Origin: Bacteroidales bacterium UBA1722
GTDB lineage: Bacteria > Bacteroidota > Bacteroidia > Bacteroidales > UBA932
Assembly: GCA_002317435.1 (NCBI GenBank)
Contig: DCIQ01000047.1
Coordinates: 1 to 5,736, forward strand
Direction: 5' to 3'
Length of the DNA stretch: 5,736 nt
This document shows positions 1-5,736 of the stretch, one piece after another (the stretch's first letter is position 1; every line of letters begins with the position of its first letter). The translations under genes and the position numbers were made by a program. The notes below the pieces were generated by a model. The model saw only the letters and a program-made list of their open reading frames with translations, ran no database searches and was not told where the DNA came from.

Positions 1-8
1 GCATCAGA

Positions 9-2438
9 TCAATAGACATCCACGGGCGTGTCCCCCATCTCCACCTTGAGCGTTCCGCCGGCGGTGATGGTGCCGAATGGGATGCGGAGGGTGTGCAGGG
101 GGGTGCCGTTCAGGGTGTAGGAGCGGGCATAGGGGTGGGATATGATATTGCCGCAGGCGGCAATATCATCGGATTCCGTGGTATGGGCGCCGTCGGCCTC
201 GATGGTGAAGGTCCCGCCCGGATACCAGTCTGGATTCAGGCGGATGGTCACCCGGTCGAACAGGGGGGCGCCGAGGGCGAACGACGGCTCGGAGGCGGTG
301 AGGCCCCTGATGTCGAAGATGCCCAGGGAGCTGATCACGTACCAGGCTCCGAGCTGTCCCTGGTCTTCGTCCTGTCCGTATCCGTATCCGTGGATGCCTT
401 CCGTTCCGTAGAACTCGTTCAGGATGGCGCGGACCCATTTCTGGGTGAGGGACGGGCGGCCCGCTTCATTGAAGAGCCAGGAGATGTGCAGGCAGGGCTG
501 GTTTCCGTGGTTGTAGAGGGTCTGCAGGCCGGCGAATGCTCCCACTTCCGTGCCTCCGCTGAACACCCGGTCTCTGGAGACCGTGAAGATGCTGTCCAGA
601 CGGGCGGTGAAGACGTCGGAGCCCACCTTTTCGATAAGTCCCTGCGGGTCCTGCGGGACATAGAAGGTGTACTGCCAGGCATTGCCCTCCTGGAATCCTC
701 TCCATACCTGCATCGGTTCGAAGTCGGGGATGAAGGTGCCGTCGGCAAGTTTCGGGCGGACGAAGTTTACGGAGGGGTCATAGACGCGCTGCCAGCCGTC
801 GGAGAGCCACATCAGTTTTTCATAATTCGCGGTGTCCCCGCGCTCGGCGGCCCACTGGGCGGCTGCCCAGGCGCTGTAGGCTGCCTCCAGGGTGTGCGAG
901 ACGGAGAACATCCAGGTCTCGTCGGGCCATTCCCCAGAGTCGCGGTGCGGGACGTATCCGTATTTCACGAATTCTTTCGTGTCCACTTTTCCGGCTCCCA
1001 GGGGACGGTCTTCCCCGTCGAGTTCGTTTTTCAGGACGGCCCGGTATCCCAGGTCGGTGTCCCATCCGGTGATGCCGCACTGATATGCGGCGCAGATGAT
1101 GGCACCCATCAGATTGGTCCCTACGCCGGAGACATACCGGCAGCAGGCGATGCCGTCACCTATCCATCCGCTGTCTTCGAACGTGCGCAGATGGGTGCTT
1201 ACGTGGTCCGAGAAGTATTCGGGGTAGGCCAGTGCCCACACCTGGGCGATATTCCACTGTCCTCCCCAGTCGCCGTCGGTGTTGTACATGTGATGGAGCG
1301 GGGTGCCGTGTTCATCGAGGGGCACCTGTGATACGGAGCCGTCGTGTGCGGCATAGTGGCCGTCGCAGTCGCTGGCCAGACCGCGGCCCAGGATGGCATG
1401 GTACAGGCCGGTGTAGAATTTCACTTTGTCTTCAGTGACGGGAGTCTCCACCGCTATTCTGGAGAGATGTTCCTGCCAGATGTCGTGGGCGGCCTCCCGC
1501 GCTCCGTCGAAGTTCAGGCCGGAGGCTTCGGTATCCAGGTTCTTTCTGGCATTCTCCATCGAGGTGTAGGAGAGTCCCACTCTGGCGGTAACGGATACGG
1601 GAGCGTCGAAATCGAAGCACAGGTAGAGTCCCGCTCCGGGAGTCCGTATCTCGGTGGCGGCGGGAAAGTGTTCCCCGTCCCTGAATGTTCCGTATGCCGC
1701 GGGTGCGATGCCGACGGCTTCGTGAAGGGTGTCTTCCGCGCTCAGCAGGGCGGAGAAGTACATCCTGATTTCGGCGCCGTGTTGATATTTCTTCACATAT
1801 TCCGGTTCCGTGATCACCCATCCTTCGATGTGTCCGTCATCCGCAAGCCGTACGTATGAATCCTTCACCGCACCGCTCTCGCCCTGTCTGTGGCCTATGT
1901 CGAAGAGCAGGTTCGCCCTTCCTGCGGGGTAGGTGAACCTTTGGAAAGCCACTCTGCGGGTGGCGGTGAGTTCCGCCGTGATGCCGTATCTGTCCAGAAG
2001 GACCTTATAGTATCCGGCTGTCGCGGTCTCGTTTTCGTGTGAGAAACGGGAGAGGTATCCGCAGCTGTCCGGGGCGTTCGGTGTACCGGGGAGGGTAATC
2101 AACTCTCCGGTGGTGGGCATCAGCACTATGCCGCCTATCTGGAACTCGTGCAGGCAGGGGAATCCTTCGATGGTGGTGTCGCGGAAGTCATAGCCGGTGG
2201 CTTCCCAGCCGTTCTTGTTGCCCAGATGGGCATTGGTGGCCGGAGCCGGTTTGGCCATTCCGAAGGGGAGGGCGCCCGGAGTGAAATGGAACCAGCGGCA
2301 GTGGGCTGTGCCGATGCGGGGTTCGACGTAGCGGGTGTAATCTTCTATGGGGGCGTTGTCACCTCCGGTATGGGTACAGCCTGCGGCAATACCTGCTCCC
2401 AGCAGGAGTGTCGTGAATATGGACAGTCTGGTGTTCAT
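9..2438 (-). CDS. GH92 family alpha-mannosidase, lipoprotein
   Basis: Predicted exo-acting alpha-mannosidase that removes mannose from N-glycan or mannan-type glycans, as GH92 enzymes do by a calcium-dependent inverting mechanism. The 809-residue protein starts with a lipoprotein signal peptide (lipobox ending AAG-C21). The N-terminal beta-sandwich begins at about residue 37 with the family signature YVEPRIGT and continues through TPGALPFGM and MPTTGEL; the helical catalytic domain runs from about 310 to 715. EGNAWQY (581-590) carries E584, the likely general acid. DEDQGQ (690-695) carries D690 and D692, the likely general base pair. The DGDWGGQW and DEDQGQ motifs match a GH92 branch that differs from the one with SxWDT and DDxGQ. 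Length is normal for the family. Residues 748-771 are longer than usual and contain the palindrome-encoded segment. It is the last visible gene of the operon. The start is fixed by the signal peptide; no Shine-Dalgarno sequence is seen. Linkage specificity cannot be read from sequence. Confidence 0.95.
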   Translation of the reverse strand: MNTRLSIFTTLLLGAGIAAGCTHTGGDNAPIEDYTRYVEPRIGTAHCRWFHFTPGALPFGMAKPAPATNAHLGNKNGWEATGYDFRDTTIEGFPCLHEFQIGGIVLMPTTGELITLPGTPNAPDSCGYLSRFSHENETATAGYYKVLLDRYGITAELTATRRVAFQRFTYPAGRANLLFDIGHRQGESGAVKDSYVRLADDGHIEGWVITEPEYVKKYQHGAEIRMYFSALLSAEDTLHEAVGIAPAAYGTFRDGEHFPAATEIRTPGAGLYLCFDFDAPVSVTARVGLSYTSMENARKNLDTEASGLNFDGAREAAHDIWQEHLSRIAVETPVTEDKVKFYTGLYHAILGRGLASDCDGHYAAHDGSVSQVPLDEHGTPLHHMYNTDGDWGGQWNIAQVWALAYPEYFSDHVSTHLRTFEDSGWIGDGIACCRYVSGVGTNLMGAIICAAYQCGITGWDTDLGYRAVLKNELDGEDRPLGAGKVDTKEFVKYGYVPHRDSGEWPDETWMFSVSHTLEAAYSAWAAAQWAAERGDTANYEKLMWLSDGWQRVYDPSVNFVRPKLADGTFIPDFEPMQVWRGFQEGNAWQYTFYVPQDPQGLIEKVGSDVFTARLDSIFTVSRDRVFSGGTEVGAFAGLQTLYNHGNQPCLHISWLFNEAGRPSLTQKWVRAILNEFYGTEGIHGYGYGQDEDQGQLGAWYVISSLGIFDIRGLTASEPSFALGAPLFDRVTIRLNPDWYPGGTFTIEADGAHTTESDDIAACGNIISHPYARSYTLNGTPLHTLRIPFGTITAGGTLKVEMGDTPVDVY
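142..169. repeat. 28-bp perfect palindrome inside the GH92 gene
   Basis: The arms ATGATATTGCCGC (142-154) and GCGGCAATATCAT (157-169) are perfect inverted complements of 13 bases around a 2-base AG spacer. The element is fully coding: the minus strand reads S-DDIAACGNII-S (GH92 residues 756-767). It falls in the C-terminal beta-domain, between the strand ending in TIEA and the strand SYTLNG. From memory of the family this gap is normally about 10 residues; here it is 24. With the related copy at 2813-2834 this suggests an in-frame insertion. Whether it is a repeat family in the genome cannot be seen from here. Confidence 0.7.
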
Positions 2439-2459
2439 GGCGGTAACGGAAAGGAGCCG

Positions 2460-2489
2460 GGAGATATGCGGAATCCCCCGAATCTCTCC
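2460..2489 (-). promoter_or_regulatory. Imperfect intercistronic hairpin between fucosidase and mannosidase genes
   Basis: In the 66-base gap the transcript can fold as GGAGAGAU / AUAUCUCC (8 positions with one G-A mismatch), a 1x1 internal loop, then CGG/CCG closing a 6-base GGGAUU loop. It lies 21 bases before the mannosidase ATG. There is no following U-run, so it does not look like an intrinsic terminator. It could be an mRNA processing or stability element, or a translation-control element, or may have no function. The rest of the gap shows no Bacteroides-type -7 element (TAnnTTTG) and no Shine-Dalgarno sequence. Confidence 0.3.
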
Positions 2490-2504
2490 GAAAGATTTGA
2501 ATTG

Positions 2505-4280
2505 TTATTCGGTGATGAGTTTGAAATCCTGTATGTCGGCCGATGCGGCGTCCGCTCCCAGAGCCGTGGCTGTGAAACGGACTTCCTTTCCGCTGACTGC
2601 GGGGAAGGATATGGTCTGGGGGATGGGATTCGCCACTATGTTGGAAAATTCACCTCCGGCCACCTTGATTCCGTCGATGTACAGTTCGTAAGCGGTAATG
2701 ACATTCAGGTTCCCTGCGGGCGGGGTGTATGTGAATCCGGAGATGTCCTTCGGCTCGTCAAGGGTGACGGTGTACGAAGGGGCATCTTTCGGGAGAGAGG
2801 CGAGGAGGGGTTTATTGCCGGAGGCAATATCATCCTCTCGGGCGGGGTCGGGGGCGCAGAATGCCTGTACGTTGCAGATGCACAGGGGACCGCGGGCGTC
2901 CAGGAAACGGACTCTCAGGGCAGTGGCGGTGACAGTCGCGAAACGGACTATACGCTTGTATCCGATCGTGGTGGTGGTGTCCGCCGCATCCACTGCCGTC
3001 CACTCTCCTTCTTCGGAGGATGTCTCTATCACGAACTTGCGGACTCTCTGGCCCAGCGGGATGTATTCCTGAAGGAGCATCCGGTTCACGGCCTTGGGTT
3101 CGCGGAAGGTGTAGGTCAGTGTGGCGGAGGTGACTCCGTCTTCTGTGGCCCAGTAGGTGTCCCGGTCTCCGTCATCGGCACAGGCGGGGGAGAACCGGCG
3201 GCCGCGGACATTGTCGGCGGATACCTCGGCATCTTTCAGAATGTCGTCTTTCATGTCGTTCCGGAGCACTTCGGCCCACTGCATCACTCTGGCGGAGTCT
3301 ATGGGGTGGATGCGTCCGGTGCGGCAGACGGGGAAGTTCAGGATCAGGTTGGCATTGTGTCCCACGCTTTCGTAGTATATGTCGGTGAGTTTCTCCACGG
3401 ATTTGACGGTGCTGTCTGTCTCCGGGCTGTAGAACCATCCGGGGCGGACCGATACGTCCACTTCTCCTCCGAGCCACTGGATGCCTTCTTCTACGCCCCA
3501 CTGGCTGGTGAGGTAGTGATATTTATCGGTTTCGAAATTGCACCAGTTGGTGGCGCCTGCCCAGCCGCGTTCGTTTCCTATCCAGCGGATGGTCTGGTAT
3601 GGACCTCCGAATATCATGGCCGTAGGGTGCTTCTCGAGGATTATGTCTCGGGCCACGTCGTATTTGTAATATTCGCGGGCGTTGATGGAGCGGGTCCCTT
3701 CGGTTCCGCCGTACCAGCCGGTCCCGCCGTTGGCTCCGTCGAACCAGAACTCGAAGAGAGGGCCGTAGTTCGAGGTGAGTTCGCGGATCTGGTTATGGTA
3801 GGTTTCGACATATTCGGGGTAGCCGTAGTTTATGTTGTTCCTGTCCCAGGGGGAGAGGTACAGTCCGAATTTGAGTCCGTGGCGGCGGCAGGCCTCGGAG
3901 AGTTCCTTCACCACATCTCCTTTTCCGTCTTTCCAGGGAGAGGCGGAGATGTTATAGTCGGTGGTGGCGGTGGGCCACAGGCAGAATCCGTCGTGATGTT
4001 TCGCAGTGAGGACGACTCCTTTCAGGCCGATGCTCTTGAAAATCTCCACCCACTGGTCGCAGTCCAGATCGGAAGGATTGAAGATTTCGGGTGAAGTGTT
4101 TCCGTAACCCCACTCCATATCGCTGAAGGTGTTCAGTCCGAAGTGGACGAAAGCGTACATCCCGGTCTGATGCCAGGCGATCTGGTCTTCGGTGGGAACG
4201 GGATATACGGGTGCGGGCGGTTCTGTGGTGCAGGCTGCTGACAGGGCTGTCAGTGCGAGCAGAAGGAGTTTATTTCTCAT
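2505..4280 (-). CDS. GH29 alpha-L-fucosidase (1,3/1,4 type likely) with two C-terminal beta-sandwich modules
   Basis: Predicted retaining exo-alpha-L-fucosidase, 591 residues, exported as a lipoprotein (signal peptide with LSAA-C17). The catalytic barrel spans about residues 28-345. GH29 signatures are HQTGMYAFVHFGLNTF (37-52), LTAKHHDGFCLW (91-102, with the fucose-binding H95 and H96), LYLSPWDRN (140-148) and FEFWFDGANGG (176-186). D181 is the expected nucleophile. E237 in RWIGNERG is the expected acid/base; its position and the LSPWDRN motif fit the GH29-B branch, which favours alpha-1,3/1,4-linked fucose on branched glycans. Residues about 350-475 look like an F5/8 type C (CBM32-like) domain. 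A second module at about 500-591 contains GFTYTP and GEFSNIVANP, typical of GH29 tails. Between them, at 483-489, lies a DDIASGN segment encoded by a repeat shared with the GH92 gene. The gene starts 8 bases after the preceding stop. Subfamily assignment is an inference. Confidence 0.95.
   Translation of the reverse strand: MRNKLLLLALTALSAACTTEPPAPVYPVPTEDQIAWHQTGMYAFVHFGLNTFSDMEWGYGNTSPEIFNPSDLDCDQWVEIFKSIGLKGVVLTAKHHDGFCLWPTATTDYNISASPWKDGKGDVVKELSEACRRHGLKFGLYLSPWDRNNINYGYPEYVETYHNQIRELTSNYGPLFEFWFDGANGGTGWYGGTEGTRSINAREYYKYDVARDIILEKHPTAMIFGGPYQTIRWIGNERGWAGATNWCNFETDKYHYLTSQWGVEEGIQWLGGEVDVSVRPGWFYSPETDSTVKSVEKLTDIYYESVGHNANLILNFPVCRTGRIHPIDSARVMQWAEVLRNDMKDDILKDAEVSADNVRGRRFSPACADDGDRDTYWATEDGVTSATLTYTFREPKAVNRMLLQEYIPLGQRVRKFVIETSSEEGEWTAVDAADTTTTIGYKRIVRFATVTATALRVRFLDARGPLCICNVQAFCAPDPAREDDIASGNKPLLASLPKDAPSYTVTLDEPKDISGFTYTPPAGNLNVITAYELYIDGIKVAGGEFSNIVANPIPQTISFPAVSGKEVRFTATALGADAASADIQDFKLITE
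2813..2834. repeat. Related, shorter palindromic copy inside the GH29 gene
   Basis: The minus strand reads GATGATATTGCC-TCC-GGCAATA. Against the GH92 copy (170 down to 146), 21 of 22 aligned bases match after one 3-base gap (a missing GCC codon). The reading frame is the same, giving DDIA-SGN (fucosidase residues 483-489) versus DDIAACGN. The hairpin arms are shorter here, TATTGCC/GGCAATA around GGA, because the outer part of one arm has diverged. The copy lies in the linker between the two C-terminal modules. The flanking bases on both sides are unlike those of the other copy. Confidence 0.6.
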
Positions 4281-4288
4281 AATGTGTG

Positions 4289-5320
4289 CTATTTTTCTGT
4301 TCTGGCTTTCGGATGTCTGGTCAGATAATCCCTGAAGTATTCAAGTATCGTGGCGGCCTGTTCGTCGCTGAGGTAGATTATCCTGACCGGACCCTCTTCC
4401 GAGGGTTGGAAACGTGTGACTCCCGTTTCGTCTATGGTGACTCCTCCGGGTTCTCCTATGGTGAACATCTGCGTGTCTCCTGCGGCATATACTATCGCCG
4501 TGGGATCGAACATGGCGTTGTCATAAGGCATGGGCAGGTATCTTATATAAGCCTCTTTCAGGGGATGGGCCTCCGTCCAGTTGAAGTCATTCTCTATGCT
4601 GGAGGCGGGGTAGTGCACCTTGTCCCCGAGTTCCCATGTCAGTACCGCCATCTCTGTGGGCCATTCGCTGAAAATCCTTCGGGCTGCGGGAATGTCGCGG
4701 GTGATATTGAATTCGGGTACTTCGTCGAAGAAGCGTCCGGCCATTATGGAGAGCAGTCTGACTTTCTTCTTCACCAGCTCGGGGCCGCTCAGGGGGGAAT
4801 ATTCATCCCCTTCGGTATCCAGCAGGAGGGAGAGGTTGGTCAGGAAACCTACGGAGGCGACGGTAACTGAATGGTCGTCGGCCTCAGAGAGGAGTTTCCG
4901 GTAGAGGGATACGGAGGTGGGGAGGCTTTCATAATCCCGTCCTGATGTCTCGAACAGCGGAGTTCCGTCTTCGCGGGTGAGGCTGCAGACCGCACCGGTA
5001 TAGCACCATTCGTCCTTCGCTCCGGTATTCTGGTCAGTATTGATGATCCCTACGGGAATATCGGGGTAGCCGTACCATGTCGCCATCAGGTCTATGAACT
5101 TGGCGGTATAGATGCCGGTCTTGTTCAGACATATGCCCAGCAGGTTGATTTTACCTTCATCCTGATATTTGTAAAGGAGGTCGAGCGCCTCGGCGTCGTC
5201 GATGTCGTTTCCTATGTCGGTATCGAATATTATGTTCGGTATCGTGTTCGCATTTTCTGATTCGTGGCATCCGATCGATATTGCGGACAATGCCAGCAGG
5301 AGTATGATGATTCTTTTCAT
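4289..5320 (-). CDS. Nucleoside hydrolase-like (IUNH fold) lipoprotein
   Basis: Protein of the inosine/uridine-preferring nucleoside hydrolase superfamily, whose known members cleave the N-glycosidic bond of ribonucleosides with a Ca-binding aspartate cluster. The start at 5320 gives 343 residues and a clean lipoprotein signal peptide (MKRIIILLLALSAISIG-C18). An upstream in-frame ATG at 5455 would add 45 residues without signal-peptide character inside the preceding gene, so it was rejected. The aspartate motif DTDIGNDIDDA is at 33-43, the core ASVGFLTNLSLLL at 155-167, the MAG turn at 193-195, EFNITRD at 203-209, and the C-terminal metal aspartate is D272 in MFDPTA. The residue before D272 is Phe, where the classical enzymes have a catalytic His, so substrate and activity are uncertain. 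The ATG overlaps the previous TGA, and only 8 bases separate its stop from the fucosidase start. Export of the protein argues against a cytosolic nucleoside-salvage role. Confidence 0.9.
   Translation of the reverse strand: MKRIIILLLALSAISIGCHESENANTIPNIIFDTDIGNDIDDAEALDLLYKYQDEGKINLLGICLNKTGIYTAKFIDLMATWYGYPDIPVGIINTDQNTGAKDEWCYTGAVCSLTREDGTPLFETSGRDYESLPTSVSLYRKLLSEADDHSVTVASVGFLTNLSLLLDTEGDEYSPLSGPELVKKKVRLLSIMAGRFFDEVPEFNITRDIPAARRIFSEWPTEMAVLTWELGDKVHYPASSIENDFNWTEAHPLKEAYIRYLPMPYDNAMFDPTAIVYAAGDTQMFTIGEPGGVTIDETGVTRFQPSEEGPVRIIYLSDEQAATILEYFRDYLTRHPKARTEK
5317..5320 (-). other. ATGA stop-start overlap
   Basis: Read on the minus strand, ATGA holds the start codon of the nucleoside-hydrolase-like gene (5320-5318) and the stop codon of the upstream gene (5319-5317). 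Such overlaps usually mean translational coupling. This supports both the chosen start and cotranscription. No Shine-Dalgarno sequence lies in the preceding 20 bases, which is common in Bacteroidota. Confidence 0.85.
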
Positions 5321-5736
5321 GACTGCTTGATTATTCTGTCGACTGCATTCAGGATAGGTTCGGTGGTGACGCGGGAGCCTACGGCCTGCTGCATCCATAT
5401 CTGAGGGGTAAGGCGTCCGAGACGGTACATGCGGGTGATTTCGGGACCGATGCATCTGGGGTCGGGGAGCTTCGAGAAATATTCTTCCAATTGATATTCG
5501 ATTATATGTCCGAACGGGTAGTTGGGCAGATACATCGGAGAGTTGACCATATGTGAATAGATGGCCAGTATGGGAGAGTCCGGGGTACCCAGAACCGGTT
5601 CGTAGTACCGGTTCCAGACTTCGCGGGCGATGCGCAGGCAGTTGTCCCGCAGGGATTCTGCAGTAGCTTCCGGATGTTCATAGAGCCATCTCCAGGTGTA
5701 CATGTCCACGAGAGACACGCCCATTATCTCGTACAT
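5317..5736 (-). CDS. C-terminal fragment of an unrecognised protein, possibly a metallopeptidase-like (M3-type) tail
   Basis: Open reading frame that enters from the right edge and ends at TGA 5319-5317; 139 codons are visible. The Met at the very edge is probably internal, because the fragment has no signal peptide and starts inside a helical region. Visible features are an aromatic-rich helical stretch (VDMYTWRWLYEHPEA), then SHMVNSPMYLPNYPFGHIIEYQLEEYF at about 61-87, quoted here only as SHMVN...YPFGHIIEYQLEEYF, and an end reading GRLTPQIWMQQAVGS...EPILNAVDRII. The Tyr-Pro-x-Gly-helix followed by a short 'G..LTP..WM..AVG....EP(I/L)L' tail resembles the C-terminal end of gluzincin peptidases such as the M3 oligoendopeptidases, but the zinc motif HExxH would lie outside the window, so this is only a suggestion. 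Codon use and the ATGA junction with the next gene support real coding. It heads the visible operon. Confidence 0.6.
   Translation of the reverse strand: MYEIMGVSLVDMYTWRWLYEHPEATAESLRDNCLRIAREVWNRYYEPVLGTPDSPILAIYSHMVNSPMYLPNYPFGHIIEYQLEEYFSKLPDPRCIGPEITRMYRLGRLTPQIWMQQAVGSRVTTEPILNAVDRIIKQS

Noticed and set aside
1..8. Possible terminator after the GH92 stop codon
   Set aside because: Only 8 bases follow the stop within the window, too few to judge.
55..64. 10-base palindrome CCGCCGGCGG in the 3' part of the GH92 gene
   Set aside because: Short, GC-only and explained by the codons of a TAGGT stretch; expected by chance in DNA of this composition.
93..1331. 412-codon open frame on the plus strand, opposite the GH92 gene
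   Set aside because: Low-complexity Gly/Val/Asp-rich product with no recognisable domain; a by-product of codon bias in the mannosidase gene.
2391..2400. GCGGCAATAC in the GH92 signal-peptide region, resembling one arm of the palindrome
   Set aside because: Only 9 bases match, there is no inverted partner, and it encodes an ordinary part of the signal peptide (GIAAG).
2148..4094. 648-codon open frame on the plus strand, opposite the fucosidase gene and the mannosidase 5' end
   Set aside because: It is antisense to two clearly recognised genes, its product is Gly/Val-rich with no domain or signal peptide, and it spans the intercistronic gap. The strong G/C third-position bias of the real genes removes stop codons from the opposite frame.
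5321..5455. 45-codon N-terminal extension of the nucleoside-hydrolase-like gene from an upstream ATG
   Set aside because: The extension lies inside the preceding gene in another frame, is Arg/His/Pro-rich, and would bury the lipoprotein signal peptide. The ATGA overlap at 5317-5320 supports the shorter start.
1..5736. tRNA or rRNA genes, CRISPR arrays, insertion sequences
   Set aside because: None seen; almost the whole window is explained by four closely packed coding sequences, and no repeat-spacer pattern, transposase or RNA gene fold was noticed.

Overview
The window looks like chromosomal DNA from a GC-rich member of the Bacteroidota, with Bacteroidales (for example an Alistipes-like gut lineage) the best guess. 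The grounds are lipoprotein-type signal peptides on all three complete enzymes, GH92 and GH29 glycosidases side by side, start codons without a Shine-Dalgarno sequence, and strong G/C preference at third codon positions. The genus is an inference; there is no rRNA or other marker gene here.

All genes lie on the minus strand, so transcription runs from right to left. In that order they are: (1) the C-terminal part of a gene that enters from the right edge (5317-5736), possibly the end of a metallopeptidase-like protein; (2) a nucleoside-hydrolase-fold lipoprotein (4289-5320) whose ATG overlaps the TGA of gene 1 in an ATGA; (3) a GH29 alpha-L-fucosidase lipoprotein with two C-terminal beta-sandwich modules (2505-4280), 8 bases downstream; (4) a GH92 alpha-mannosidase lipoprotein (9-2438), 66 bases downstream. 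The tight spacing suggests one operon. No promoter or terminator is visible; the operon probably starts beyond the right edge, and only 8 bases follow the last stop codon.

The fucosidase and mannosidase would act on the outside of the cell or in the periplasm, removing fucose and mannose from fucosylated, mannose-containing glycans such as N-glycans. This resembles the enzyme part of a polysaccharide utilization locus, but no SusC/SusD transporter pair or regulator is in view. The nucleoside-hydrolase-like protein keeps the metal-binding aspartates but lacks the usual active-site histidine, so its substrate is open.

The most unusual signal is a short palindromic element at 142-169, inside the GH92 coding sequence, with a close relative at 2813-2834 inside the unrelated GH29 coding sequence. 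Both are read in the same frame and add a DDIA..GN-type peptide, one in a loop and the other in an interdomain linker. This could be a small protein-coding palindromic repeat family. A second structure, an imperfect hairpin at 2460-2489, occupies the only sizeable intercistronic gap.
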